Shown here: one piece after another, positions 8,695 to 17,435 of the stretch
Numbering within the stretch: position 1 is the first letter of the stretch
Layout: each line of letters opens with the position of its first letter
Assembly (NCBI GenBank): GCA_934277945.1
Contig: CAKQWA010000014.1
Span: 1 to 55,363, forward strand
Reading direction: 5' to 3'
Source of the DNA: an uncultured Alphaproteobacteria bacterium
GTDB lineage: Bacteria; Pseudomonadota; Alphaproteobacteria; CAAGCB01; CAG-977
Length of the DNA stretch: 55,363 nucleotides
Translations under genes and position numbers: made by a program
The notes under the pieces: generated by a model
The model's input: only the letters and a program-made list of their open reading frames with translations
The model's database searches: none
Told to the model about the DNA's origin: nothing

Positions 8695-8728
8695 CAAAAA
8701 AACGCCGCGATTGCGTCACGGCGTTTTT
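8695..8728 (-). terminator. Terminator for the HNH-type gene
   Basis: On the minus strand, AACGCCG (8719-8725) pairs with CGGCGTT (8701-8707) and is followed by a run of T (A-run 8696-8702 on the plus strand). It lies about 20 bp past the stop codon of the gene at 8746. Confidence 0.75.
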
Positions 8729-8745
8729 CGTGCGGAAAGGGATTT

Positions 8746-9498
8746 TTATCTGCCCATGGAAGCCATGCGCTTCATCATCGCCGCTTTGGACGCCGTGTTG
8801 TCGCGCTGGTCGACCGTGCGGAACGAATTGGCGCTGACGATCAGCAGTTCGGCTTTGACGGAAGCGGGATTTTCCTTGTACTTTTCGTATTCTTCCGCGC
8901 TCAACGGCATGGCGATGTAGTATTTCATCTTTTTGCCGGCTTTTTCGGGCAGAGGTCCGTTGCGGTCTTCCATTGCCTGATGCACTTTGCAATGGATGTC
9001 CTTGCCCGCCGCGTTCGGCAGAGGCATCAGCGCGCGCCAGTCGTGGATGCCGGTCAGCGTGTCGTTGCCAAATTTGACCGCGCCGTCTTTGAACGCGCCG
9101 CTCAACGCGCGCGGGAACAGGTGGTGATAGTTGAAGCCGTTCGGGGTTTTGCCTTTGCCGACGACTTCGTAGATGTCCTTGTCTTTCAGTCCAGCCTGTC
9201 TTAAACGGGAGATGCCTTCCTTGTTTTCCGTGCCGTCGGGATTGTACACCGTGTCGCGCAGGAGTTGCGCGCGCACGTCGTTGTATTCCTTGTAAACGTG
9301 CTTGTTTTCCTGCGGAGAAATGCGCACGCCGTCCACGGCGACCCATTTGAAAGCGATTTCAAAATCCGGAGCCAGTCCCGCCGCGCCCCTGCCGCTGTCC
9401 TGCGGTCTTTGCTGTTGCGCGTAATTGTTCTGCTGCGGGCGGTTGCCTTTATGACCTTTGCCTTTGCGTTTTGCGTGAATCAATTCTTCCGTTTTCAT
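8746..9498 (-). CDS. HNH-like nuclease-family protein (orphan)
   Basis: This 250-residue protein has a Lys- and Gln-rich N-terminus (about residues 9-40) and no signal peptide. The middle carries GLKDKDIYEVVGKGK, directly followed by NYHHLFPRAL (about residue 121) and later DIHCKVHQAM (about residue 167). The His-His pair plus a distal HxxxH matches the layout of beta-beta-alpha-metal HNH nucleases. The same GLxDxDI...GK...H...P...H...H pattern recurs in the protein at 42651-43796 beside the secretion genes, so the two are probably homologous. The usual central Asn appears as Asp-Trp, so activity is uncertain. No immunity-like gene adjoins it. It ends the hemY strand but has a separate function. 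Confidence 0.6.
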   Translation of the reverse strand: MKTEELIHAKRKGKGHKGNRPQQNNYAQQQRPQDSGRGAAGLAPDFEIAFKWVAVDGVRISPQENKHVYKEYNDVRAQLLRDTVYNPDGTENKEGISRLRQAGLKDKDIYEVVGKGKTPNGFNYHHLFPRALSGAFKDGAVKFGNDTLTGIHDWRALMPLPNAAGKDIHCKVHQAMEDRNGPLPEKAGKKMKYYIAMPLSAEEYEKYKENPASVKAELLIVSANSFRTVDQRDNTASKAAMMKRMASMGR

Positions 9499-9517
9499 AT
9501 CGGGTCAATCCTTTACA

Positions 9518-10822
9518 TCAGAGGGAAAAGCGCACTTGCGCCGGTTTTTTGCATGACGGGCAGACGTTTTGCCAATCGGAAAACACCGCGCCGCACGAAT
9601 CGCACACAAAAGGCTTTTCGTCGGGCGCGCTTAACGCTTTGTCGCGATATTTGCTTGCCGCTTCCTCGTCCTTGTCCTGTTCGGCAAGGCGCGCCAAAAG
9701 CGCGTAAGCCTGCTTCGATTCGGGAACGACCTGCATATAGGAATCCAAGCGCGTTTTCGCCTGTCCCCACAGCCCCGCCGCGACGTAAACGTCCGCCATG
9801 ACCAAATCGTTCAGCGGCGTTTCCTTGTTTTCCTCGACCAGTTTTTCTGTCAGTTTGACCTGTTCCAAAGCCGGTTCGTCCGCGTTCAGCGCCGCATACG
9901 CGCGGTACACTTCCATGCACGGCGTTTTGCGCCACAGTTTCTTTAAAGTCGCGCGCGCTTTTTTCACGTCGCCCTTTTTCGCGTCGTATCCGGCGACGCG
10001 CACCGCCGCCTCGACCGAATTTTCATCCGTGTCGTAAGCGTTGCGCACGATGATTTCTTTCAGCGATTCGTCTTTTTCGCCGTTCGCCTGTTCAAGCAGA
10101 AGACACGCTTTGATTTCCTTGTAATCCTCTTTGGAAACCGATTCGTGCTTGTACGCCTTTTCCAGCGTGATGACCGCGTCCGCCCAGCGCTGTAATTCGA
10201 CCTGCATATCGAAAGCCTGCATCATCAGCCCTTGCGGGACGATTTTTTCATCCAGAAGCGGCAGGCACAAATTCAACGCCAGTTCCGGCTGGTTGTTCAG
10301 GCGGTGCAGACGAATCTGCCCCAATCTGCCCAACTGCGACGTTTCGGGATTTTCAGCCATTTGCGCGTACAATAAAAGCGCGTGCGGAATGTTGCCGGAC
10401 GCTTCGTCGAAAGACGCTTCAAACGGCAGAATTTTATGTCTGTCGGACGCGAAAGCGCGTTCCAGACGGCGTTTCAGTTTCTTCGCCGCGTCCATGTCGC
10501 CCGACGCCAGCGCGTTCGAGGCTTTTTCAAGCAAGGCGTACTTTTCGGTTTCCTTGCGCACCCGCGCCGCCGCGATTTTCTCCGCCAGAGCCTTGCCCTG
10601 CGTCAAATGGCGGACGATTCCCGCCGCCCAGTAAACAGGCTTCGACAGGAAATAATGATAAATCAGTCCGAGCAGAATCAACAGCGTGAAAGCCGTCGCC
10701 GCGGACGTTTCGACGCGCCAGCCCATCCAGTCGACGCGCACCGCCCCCGGATTGTTCGCCAGCCACGTCGCCGCAATCGCGATAATGCCCAACAAAAAGG
10801 CGTTCCAAATAATTTTAATCAT
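9518..10822 (-). CDS. hemY: HemY-like TPR membrane protein
   Basis: The 434-residue protein begins with two transmembrane helices in the HemY N-terminal pattern (GIIAIAATWLANNPGAVRVDW, then LLILLGLIYHYF). A long TPR-type helical region follows. The C-terminus is a zinc ribbon, CDSCGAVFSDWQNVCPSC (about residues 411-428). HemY of this type is an inner-membrane protein of unclear biochemical role linked to late heme biosynthesis in gammaproteobacteria. It starts 21 bp after the mitofilin-like gene, the conserved alphaproteobacterial pairing. hemC and hemD, which normally head this operon, are missing. Confidence 0.85.
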   Translation of the reverse strand: MIKIIWNAFLLGIIAIAATWLANNPGAVRVDWMGWRVETSAATAFTLLILLGLIYHYFLSKPVYWAAGIVRHLTQGKALAEKIAAARVRKETEKYALLEKASNALASGDMDAAKKLKRRLERAFASDRHKILPFEASFDEASGNIPHALLLYAQMAENPETSQLGRLGQIRLHRLNNQPELALNLCLPLLDEKIVPQGLMMQAFDMQVELQRWADAVITLEKAYKHESVSKEDYKEIKACLLLEQANGEKDESLKEIIVRNAYDTDENSVEAAVRVAGYDAKKGDVKKARATLKKLWRKTPCMEVYRAYAALNADEPALEQVKLTEKLVEENKETPLNDLVMADVYVAAGLWGQAKTRLDSYMQVVPESKQAYALLARLAEQDKDEEAASKYRDKALSAPDEKPFVCDSCGAVFSDWQNVCPSCKKPAQVRFSL

Positions 10823-10843
10823 TTGCGTCGTCCTTTCCCGCCG

Positions 10844-12046
10844 TCAGTTCGCGTAAGCGCCCGATAAGATGAACGCGACCGTTTCATCGACCGTTTTTTG
10901 AACAATCAGCGTTTTTTCCGCCGCCGCAATCCACGGCATCATGACCGCGATGTCGTCGTTGTTCAGGTTTTTCAGTACGGAAACGGCGGCTTTCAAATCT
11001 CCCGCGTCAACGGATTTTTCCGCGCGCGCCAGAATACCGTCAACGTCCGTCGCGTTTTCGGAAACGTCCGTGCGGCGAATGACGATCAGCGATTTCAGGG
11101 ACGCGACGCTTTTGGCGAACCAGCCGTCCTCCTGCGTCGTTTTGTCGCGCGTGACGACTTTGCGGGCGAACGCGTCGAAAGATTCCTGCAACGCCGCGCG
11201 CGTGTCGACTCCCGTTTCGGCGAACGGCGTCAAAAGCGCGATTTTTTCAGCCAAAACGGGCGATCCCTGCACCAAACGCGTCAGAGCGCGCTGTTCGACG
11301 GCGAAAGGCTTGCCCGCCAGAGCCGCCTGCTGCAACTGCGCCAGAGCCATCAGCGTTACGGCGTCCTTTTCCTTTTTCACGGCGGAGGCGTTCGCCGTTT
11401 TTTCCGTTTCAGCCAAGCGCGCCGCCAAAGTCATGACTTCGGAAGCGTCCGCCTTTTGCGCTTCCAGCCGCGCCAGTTTCATTTCCAGAACGGCGTTCTT
11501 TTCCAAAGCCTGTTCCAGCAAAGCCTGTGTTTTTTGCGCTTTTTTCAGATTTTCCGCCAAAGACGCGATCATCTCCCGCGTTTCGCCGCTGTCCGAAGTC
11601 TGTCCGGCGGCGTATTCCGGCGCGGGCACGGGTTCGTCGACGGGCGCGGGCGCCGGTTCTTCAATGATTTCGACGGGACGCGGCTCCTCGTCGGATTCGG
11701 GCATGACGACGGGCACCGCTTCGACGATGATTTCTTCAACAACGGCTTCGGGAGCCGGCGCGTTTTTGTCGCCGTTGAAGATTTTGGCGCGCCAAGAAGC
11801 GATTTCGGGCGCGATTTTTTCTTCGTACAGCGCGAACGCCTTGCCGCGCAGGGTCGGAACGCAATAAACCGCCGTGCCGGCGCAAACCGCCAGCGCAATC
11901 AGCGCGCCGACAAAGCAGGCGGCGGATTTTTTCTTCTTTTTCTGCGGTTTTTCAGGCTGATTTTTCTCCGGTTCAACTTTTTTTGCTTCTTCTTTTTTTA
12001 CCGAATCGGCTTCCTGTGCGGGATTTTTTTGCGTTTTTTCGACCAT
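10844..12046 (-). CDS. Mic60/mitofilin-like inner-membrane protein
   Basis: The 400-residue protein has a Lys/Glu-rich cytoplasmic N-terminus (residues 1-40). One transmembrane helix follows (FVGALIALAVCAGTAVY), then an acidic Pro-rich linker, a long coiled coil (about residues 155-240), and a C-terminal helical domain (WFAKSVASLKSL...MMPWIAAAEK) resembling the mitofilin signature. Alphaproteobacterial Mic60 homologues bend membranes, are relatives of the mitochondrial crista protein, and are typically encoded in the hem operon before hemY. Here the gene sits directly opposite tsaD with an 83-bp intergenic region. Confidence 0.8.
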   Translation of the reverse strand: MVEKTQKNPAQEADSVKKEEAKKVEPEKNQPEKPQKKKKKSAACFVGALIALAVCAGTAVYCVPTLRGKAFALYEEKIAPEIASWRAKIFNGDKNAPAPEAVVEEIIVEAVPVVMPESDEEPRPVEIIEEPAPAPVDEPVPAPEYAAGQTSDSGETREMIASLAENLKKAQKTQALLEQALEKNAVLEMKLARLEAQKADASEVMTLAARLAETEKTANASAVKKEKDAVTLMALAQLQQAALAGKPFAVEQRALTRLVQGSPVLAEKIALLTPFAETGVDTRAALQESFDAFARKVVTRDKTTQEDGWFAKSVASLKSLIVIRRTDVSENATDVDGILARAEKSVDAGDLKAAVSVLKNLNNDDIAVMMPWIAAAEKTLIVQKTVDETVAFILSGAYAN

Positions 12047-12129
12047 AATCCGAATCCTTGTTGTTAAATATGCTGGATTTTAACACCATTTGGAAGTAAG
12101 GGTAAATAAGTTTATTCAAAAGAGGCAAA

Positions 12130-13158
12130 ATGCTTGTTTTAGGAATTGAGTCCAGTTGCGACGAAACCGCCGCCGCCGTTGTGACCGATAAAAAGGAATT
12201 GCTGTCGAGCGTCGTGTATTCCCAGCAGGAACACAAGGCTTTCGGCGGAGTCGTCCCCGAAGTCGCCGCCCGCGCGCATCTCGATAAAGTCGATTTCATC
12301 GTCGACAAGGCGTTGCGCGACGCGAACGTGTCGTTTGAAGATTTGGACGCGATCGCCGCTTCCGCGGGACCGGGGCTGATCGGCGGGGTTATTGTCGGCG
12401 TGATGACCGCCAAGGCGATTTGCGCCGTGCACGGCAAGCCGTTCGTCGCCGTCAATCATTTGGAAGCGCACGCTTTGACCGCGCGGCTGAACAACGACGT
12501 CGATTTTCCGTATCTGCTGCTGCTGACGTCGGGCGGGCATTGTCAGATTCTGGCGGTCGAGGGCGTCGGCAAATATCACCGCTTGGGCGCGACGATCGAC
12601 GACGCGGCGGGCGAAGCCTTCGACAAGGTTGCCAAAATGCTCGGATTGGGATACCCCGGCGGACCTTTGGTTGAAAAATACGCGCGTTCGGGCGACGACG
12701 GCAGGTTCGATCTGCCGCGCCCGATGATCGACAAGGCGGGGTGCGATATGTCCTTTTCCGGCTTAAAAACGGCGGTGCGCCGCGTTGTCGAGAATTTTGA
12801 AGCGCCGCTTTCCGAACAGGACAAGGCGGACGTGTGCGCGTGTTTTCAGCGCGCCGTTCTGGAAAGTCTGACTGCGCGTTTGAAAAACGGCATCCGCTTG
12901 TTTAAAAAGGATTTTCCGCAGGCGAAAAGCCTTGTCGTCGGGGGCGGCGTCGCCGCGAACGGCGCGTTGCGGGAGGCTTTGCAGGCTTTGGCGGCAAGGC
13001 GCAAACTGGATTTTTACGCGCCGCCGATGAATTTATGCACGGACAACGGCGCGATGGTCGCTTGGGCGGGCATGGAGCGGTTTAAGGCGGGGCTGACGGA
13101 TTCGCTGGATTTCAGTCCGCGTCCGCGCTGGCCCTTGGATCCGTCGACGAAACGATAA
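12130..13158 (+). CDS. tsaD: tRNA N6-threonylcarbamoyladenosine transferase
   Basis: TsaD (Kae1/Gcp) transfers the threonylcarbamoyl group to A37 of ANN-decoding tRNAs, together with TsaB and TsaE. The 342-residue protein begins LVLGIESSCDETAAAVV and has the metal ligands in VNHLEAHAL. The ATP-binding segments SGGHCQIL and GGGVAANGALRE of the ASKHA fold are present. Length is normal. It is divergent from the mic60-like gene, and gpsA follows 11 bp downstream as in many Alphaproteobacteria. Confidence 0.97.
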   Translation: MLVLGIESSCDETAAAVVTDKKELLSSVVYSQQEHKAFGGVVPEVAARAHLDKVDFIVDKALRDANVSFEDLDAIAASAGPGLIGGVIVGVMTAKAICAVHGKPFVAVNHLEAHALTARLNNDVDFPYLLLLTSGGHCQILAVEGVGKYHRLGATIDDAAGEAFDKVAKMLGLGYPGGPLVEKYARSGDDGRFDLPRPMIDKAGCDMSFSGLKTAVRRVVENFEAPLSEQDKADVCACFQRAVLESLTARLKNGIRLFKKDFPQAKSLVVGGGVAANGALREALQALAARRKLDFYAPPMNLCTDNGAMVAWAGMERFKAGLTDSLDFSPRPRWPLDPSTKR

Positions 13159-13169
13159 AGGGGGGATTT

Positions 13170-14180
13170 ATGAGAAACAACGTTGCCGTTATCGGCGCGG
13201 GGGCTTGGGGAACCGCTTTGGCGGCGGTCGCCGCGAGAGCCGGCAGGAACGTCGTCTTGCAGGCGCGGGAGGAAGAAGTCGTCGCAAGCATTTCCGAACG
13301 TCATGAAAACACGCTGTTTTTGCCGGACGTTCCTTTGCCCGAAACGATTACGGCGACGCAAGACGCGGCGCAGGCTTTGGAGAGCGCCGACGCCGTGCTG
13401 ATGGTCGTGCCGGCGCAGTTTTTGCGCGCGACGTGCCGCCAAATCCGCCCGCATTTCAAAAAAGGTCTGCCCGCCGTCATCTGCTGCAAGGGAATCGAGC
13501 AGAACACGGGCGCGCTTTTGGGCGAAATTCTGGCGCAGGAACTGCCCGAAGCCGTGTGCGCCGTTTTGTCCGGTCCGACGTTCGCGCACGAAGTCGCGGC
13601 GGGAAAGCCGACGGCGCTGACGCTGGCGTGCAAGGACGAAAAAACGGGCTGGGAATTGATTGAAGCGCTCGGATCGCTGACGTTCCGCCCGTATTACACG
13701 GACGACGTTCTCGGCGTGCAGATCGGCGGCGCGGTGAAGAACGTGCTGGCGATTGCGGCGGGGATTGTCGCGGGCAAGCGGCTGGGCGACAACGCCCGCG
13801 CTTTGCTGATTACGCGCGGTCTGTCCGAACTGACCCGCTTCTGCATGGCTTTGGGCGGGCGGTTTGAAACCATGGGCGGTCTGTCCGGACTGGGCGATTT
13901 GCTTTTGACTGCGAACAGTATGCAGTCGCGCAATTTTTCGCTGGGCGTCGCTTTGGGCGAGGGCAGGGCTCTCAACGATGTTTTAAGCGAACGCAACAAC
14001 GTGACCGAAGGCGTGTACACCGCTTCCGCCGTTTTGGAGCGCGCGCGCAAAGCCGGCGTCGAAATGCCGCTGTGCGAAGCCCTGTACAAAATCTTGTATC
14101 GGGACAAAAGCATCGACGATGCGCTGACGGAACTGCTGTCGCGCCCGTTCCGCGCCGAATCTTTTGAATCGTACCACTGA
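13170..14180 (+). CDS. gpsA: Glycerol-3-phosphate dehydrogenase [NAD(P)+]
   Basis: GpsA reduces dihydroxyacetone phosphate to sn-glycerol 3-phosphate for phospholipid synthesis. The 336-residue protein starts with the Rossmann motif VIGAGAWGTALA and includes CCKGIEQNTGALLGE, LSGPTFAHEVAAGKPTAL and GGAVKNVLAIAAGI with the catalytic lysine. A GGGGGA ribosome-binding site precedes the ATG. It is convergent with the next gene, with three bases between the stops. Confidence 0.96.
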   Translation: MRNNVAVIGAGAWGTALAAVAARAGRNVVLQAREEEVVASISERHENTLFLPDVPLPETITATQDAAQALESADAVLMVVPAQFLRATCRQIRPHFKKGLPAVICCKGIEQNTGALLGEILAQELPEAVCAVLSGPTFAHEVAAGKPTALTLACKDEKTGWELIEALGSLTFRPYYTDDVLGVQIGGAVKNVLAIAAGIVAGKRLGDNARALLITRGLSELTRFCMALGGRFETMGGLSGLGDLLLTANSMQSRNFSLGVALGEGRALNDVLSERNNVTEGVYTASAVLERARKAGVEMPLCEALYKILYRDKSIDDALTELLSRPFRAESFESYH

Positions 14181-14183
14181 AAA

Positions 14184-15536
14184 TTATTCTTCTTGCGCTT
14201 TTTTCAAGGTTTTCGCAATCCATTCCGGATTTTTGACGAACGCCGCCTTTTTCGCCGCGTTCACCGCTTGCAGTCCTTCGGCGACGGGCGGCACGGTCAA
14301 AAGCCGGTCGCGCATTTCCTGCACCGTGTCCGTTTGCTCGGCTTCGCTTTGCTCCGTTTCCGGCGGCTCGACGCGGTAATGCTCGCTTAAAAGATGCGCC
14401 GGCGTGCAGGCTTCCCACAGTTGCCTGTCGTCGCAAATCGCCTCGTATGACAGGACAAGGGTGAACACCGCGCGCAAAGCCGGAGAAAAAGCCACGCCCT
14501 TTTTGCTTAACGTGTCGATCGCCGCGCCCAAGCGTTCGCCGGCGGAAAGTTTTTCGCCGCTTTGATACAGATTTTTACACGTTTGTGCCAGTGCGAAAAC
14601 GGGAAACGTCCCGTTCGTCATCCCCGCCCTGATGAACGCCGTGGCGACGGCGTCGAAATTCTTGTCCGCCAAGCCTTGCAGAACGTCGTACAGAAAAACG
14701 CGCTCCTTGCCTTTCAGCCGGAACGAGAACAGCGAGCCGTTCAAAATCAGTTTTTCGCGGTACGTCATTTCCAACGGCGTTTCGGACGGCAGGCTGAAAA
14801 AGCCGTGCCGCAAAACCATTTCGGGAATGGCGCGCACAATCGAATCCTTCGAGGTCAAAGTCGGCAGAAATTCGCTTTTTTCATACGGTTTGCACACAAG
14901 CAGGTTTTTGGACGTGCGCATCCAGTCGACCTCCGGCACGAAAACGTAATCCGCATCGGCGAACGCTTTACGGTGTTCTTCCAAATCCGCCGCCGCCAGC
15001 CGCATATCCGCCCGCGAAACGTGCTTGCAAAAATCTTCAAAACGGTTCAACGCGTTCTGATCCCACGCCAGTTTGACCGATTTTTTGACAATGCGCCGGA
15101 TGATTTCCGTCTGATGCGCGAATTGCGCCGCGCGCTCCGGCGACAATATCATTTGCGGAACGACGCCGTCGAAGAACTCTTTTTTGACGGACGGAAAATC
15201 CTGCGCGACGGTGCGGGCGATTTCCTGCTTCGACGCGGAAAGCGGCAAACGCGGCGCCTGCGCGTAAAACGGGACGTTTTCCAAGCCCGCCGTTTCCGGA
15301 AAGGCGGCGGCGAAACGCATATAGGAAAAATAAACCGCGTCCGTTTCCTTTGCCGCGCAAAGCAGGCGTTCCGCGCTGTTTTTCGGAAGGTCGCGCAACG
15401 GCTGGACGTACAGGGCAAGCAGATTCAGCGGCGTTTTCAGCGCGGGGATGTGGTCGAATTGCGCCGTCAGCCCGTGCCTGACAATCCGCCGGCACAACTT
15501 GAACGTTTCGAAAAATAAGATGAAAGGCGCCGTCAT
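14184..15536 (-). CDS. Degenerate UbiB/ABC1-family protein (probable pseudokinase)
   Basis: The 450-residue protein is recognisable only as a remote UbiB (AarF/ABC1) relative. The N-terminus resembles the UbiB start (ETFKLCRRIVRHGL). A middle block DMRLAAADLEEHRKAFADADY...VPEVDW fits the family's insert before the C-lobe. VLRHGFFSLPSETP sits where active members have HGFFHADPHPGN. The KxGQ motif, the ATP-binding lysine and the HADPHPGN catalytic loop are all absent, so kinase/ATPase function is unlikely. Next to an enoyl-CoA hydratase and rpsT it occupies the usual ubiB neighbourhood, from which ubiE and mutM are missing. The alignment is from memory, so the assignment is moderate. Confidence 0.6.
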   Translation of the reverse strand: MTAPFILFFETFKLCRRIVRHGLTAQFDHIPALKTPLNLLALYVQPLRDLPKNSAERLLCAAKETDAVYFSYMRFAAAFPETAGLENVPFYAQAPRLPLSASKQEIARTVAQDFPSVKKEFFDGVVPQMILSPERAAQFAHQTEIIRRIVKKSVKLAWDQNALNRFEDFCKHVSRADMRLAAADLEEHRKAFADADYVFVPEVDWMRTSKNLLVCKPYEKSEFLPTLTSKDSIVRAIPEMVLRHGFFSLPSETPLEMTYREKLILNGSLFSFRLKGKERVFLYDVLQGLADKNFDAVATAFIRAGMTNGTFPVFALAQTCKNLYQSGEKLSAGERLGAAIDTLSKKGVAFSPALRAVFTLVLSYEAICDDRQLWEACTPAHLLSEHYRVEPPETEQSEAEQTDTVQEMRDRLLTVPPVAEGLQAVNAAKKAAFVKNPEWIAKTLKKAQEE

Positions 15537-15620
15537 CCGTTTTTTCCGCTTGCTTTAAAATGAAACCGTTTTTACAATTTTATAGTGTGAAGTTTAAAAA
15601 AACATTGTATGATTCGCAAC

Positions 15621-16001
15621 ATGAAGAAATTTTTGTGCGCTTTGATGTTTGTTTTCATGTCTTTTCCGGCGTTCGCTCAAAAAACGGCGTCGGGGGACGA
15701 TTTCGTTTCCGGTTTTGAAGATTTGCCTTTGCCCGCGGGACTGGTGCAGTTGGAGGACGGCGCCGTGTCGTTCGATTCTCCGGCGGGGCGCATTGTCGAA
15801 GCCTATGCCGAAAGCCCGACGCTGACGGTGGATAAAATCAGGAAATACTACGCCGACACGCTTGTCCAGCTGGGCTGGAAACAGGATAAGTCGGCGAAAA
15901 ATGACGCTCTCGCCTTTACGCGCGACGGCGAAACTCTGCGCATTTCCTTTGAAAAAAACAAACCCGTCGCCGTGCGCTTTGAATTGACGACCCAGCCATA
16001 A
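15621..16001 (+). CDS. Small exported protein of unknown function
   Basis: The 126-residue product has a textbook signal peptide (MKKFLCALMFVFMSFPAFAQ, cleavage after AFA). A mature domain of about 105 residues follows with FEDLPLPAGL and VDKIRKYYADTLVQLGW, probably a small alpha/beta fold in the periplasm. An ATG at 15609 would add four residues; neither start has a good ribosome-binding site. It lies 10 bp before the enoyl-CoA hydratase gene. Similar short periplasmic proteins sit before that gene in other Alphaproteobacteria, but no function is known to me. Confidence 0.75.
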   Translation: MKKFLCALMFVFMSFPAFAQKTASGDDFVSGFEDLPLPAGLVQLEDGAVSFDSPAGRIVEAYAESPTLTVDKIRKYYADTLVQLGWKQDKSAKNDALAFTRDGETLRISFEKNKPVAVRFELTTQP

Positions 16002-16011
16002 GGTTAATGAA

Positions 16012-16782
16012 ATGACTTTCAACACCATTCTTGTCGAAAACAACGATGCCGTCGCTTTGATCACCTTGAAGCGCGAAGACGCGATGAACGCCGTTTGCGC
16101 GGCGATGGCGGCGGAATTGACCCGTGCGCTGAAAACGCTGGATGACGACGACGCCATCCGGTGCGTCGTTCTGACGGGCTCGCCCTCGTTTTTCGCGGCG
16201 GGCGCGGACATGACCGAATTCGACGGGGAGCACAAGGCGGAAATCAGGAAAATCTATGCGGAACTGGCGCGCGCGTTCGCCGAAATGCGCAAGCCCGTCG
16301 TCGCCGGAGTCGCGGGATACGCGTTCGGCATCGGGTTTGAACTGGCGCTGTTGTCCGATATCGTCATCGCGGCGGAAAACGCCCGATTCGGTTTTCCGGA
16401 AATTTCCTTGGGCGTGCTGACGCAAATGGGCGGCGCGGCGATTCTGGCGGCGCGAATCGGCAAACCGCGCGCCATGGAAATGGTGCTGACGGGGCGGCAT
16501 TTGTCCGCGAAAGAGGCTCTGGATGCGGGAATCGTGTCGCGCATGGTCGATTCGTCTTTGATTAAAGAGGAAACTTTGCAAACGGCGGCGCGCATCGCGT
16601 CCATGTCGGCGGCGGGCGTGCGCTTGGCGAAACAGGCGGTTTTGGCGGGCGCGAAAGAGGCGGATTGCTTGAAAAATCAAGAATCTCTGGCGGCTTTGTC
16701 GCTGTTGAGCGACGACGCGGCGGAAGCGATGAACGCCTTGAAAGAACAGCGCGCGCCGAACTTTTCACATAAAGACGTTTAA
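16012..16782 (+). CDS. Enoyl-CoA hydratase/isomerase family protein
   Basis: The 256-residue crotonase-fold enzyme has the oxyanion-hole segments SPSFFAAGADMTEF and KPVVAGVAGYAFGIGFELALLSD, and a C-terminal trimerisation helix. Crotonases hydrate trans-2-enoyl-CoA or isomerise related thioesters. The acidic position in the third segment (FPEISLGVLTQMGGA) keeps Glu, which supports hydratase activity. It precedes rpsT, a common alphaproteobacterial order. The exact substrate cannot be read from the sequence. Confidence 0.88.
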   Translation: MTFNTILVENNDAVALITLKREDAMNAVCAAMAAELTRALKTLDDDDAIRCVVLTGSPSFFAAGADMTEFDGEHKAEIRKIYAELARAFAEMRKPVVAGVAGYAFGIGFELALLSDIVIAAENARFGFPEISLGVLTQMGGAAILAARIGKPRAMEMVLTGRHLSAKEALDAGIVSRMVDSSLIKEETLQTAARIASMSAAGVRLAKQAVLAGAKEADCLKNQESLAALSLLSDDAAEAMNALKEQRAPNFSHKDV

Positions 16783-16785
16783 TCC

Positions 16786-16814
16786 TTGACGAACGGATTA
16801 TTTCCGACTATAAG
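16786..16814 (+). promoter_or_regulatory. Promoter of rpsT
   Basis: A -35 box TTGACG (16786-16791) and a -10 box TATAAG (16809-16814) are separated by exactly 17 bp. They lie about 40 bp before the rpsT start. Confidence 0.75.
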
Positions 16815-16854
16815 AATTATCCGAGTTTTTTAATTTGTTACAGGGTTTTTAAAA

Positions 16855-17121
16855 ATGGCTAATCATCTTTCGTCCAAAAAACGCATTCGCCGCAACGGTC
16901 GCGCCGAAGAAAGAAACGCCGCCAGAATCAGCCGCGTTCACTCTTTCTTCAAAAAAGCGGAATCCGCTATCGAAAGCGGTGACAAACAGCAGGCGACCGA
17001 CGCTTTCCGCGTTGCCGAATCCGAAATGATGCGCGCCGTGTCGAAAGGCGTTCTGCACGCTAATACGGCGTCCCGCAAAATTTCCCGTTTGAGCGCTCGC
17101 GTCAAGGCTGTCGCGAAGTAA
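16855..17121 (+). CDS. rpsT: 30S ribosomal protein S20
   Basis: This 88-residue, highly basic helical protein begins MANHLSSKKRIRRNGRAEER and ends in SRLSARVKAVAK, as S20 does. It binds 16S rRNA early in 30S assembly. It has its own promoter and a terminator just downstream, so it is a single-gene unit. dnaA often follows rpsT in Alphaproteobacteria but is not found here. Confidence 0.97.
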   Translation: MANHLSSKKRIRRNGRAEERNAARISRVHSFFKKAESAIESGDKQQATDAFRVAESEMMRAVSKGVLHANTASRKISRLSARVKAVAK

Positions 17122-17140
17122 TTTTTGCGGAATTACGGTT

Positions 17141-17174
17141 AAAAACGGATGCTTTGTTTAAAGCGTCCGTTTTT
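17141..17174 (+). terminator. Terminator of rpsT
   Basis: AAAAACGGATGCTT (17141-17154) pairs with AAGCGTCCGTTTTT (17161-17174), with one T-G wobble and a six-base loop, ending in five T residues. Confidence 0.85.
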
Positions 17175-17435
17175 GCGTATCCGGAATCTGCGTTCGCAAC
17201 GGCGGGCGTTGAGCCTGCCCCGTCTGTACGGTCGGTGTTCATGGTTTCGGACAATCCAAACGCCCGCTCCCAAACGATACGATTGCATTTGTTCCGCCGC
17301 ACATCCTGCAATTTATACCCAAGCGGTACAACCGCGCCCGTTTCGCCTCACGCCCTACAATTTACACCCATTGCAATCGCGCTCGGTACGCCGCGCGTTT
17401 GCGGCGACGGGCGACAAATCATTATCGCCGTGTGT
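17175..17435. repeat. Gene-free stretch with a degenerate 30-bp direct repeat
   Basis: No convincing gene is visible here. Two imperfect copies of a 30-bp unit lie at 17291-17320 and 17340-17369 (period 49; about 24 of 30 positions match). On the minus strand both read GGGTxTAAATTGxAGG followed by GTGxGGCG. Short GCAAT-containing sequences flank both. This looks like a dispersed intergenic repeat family. It occupies the place where dnaA often follows rpsT. Confidence 0.5.
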
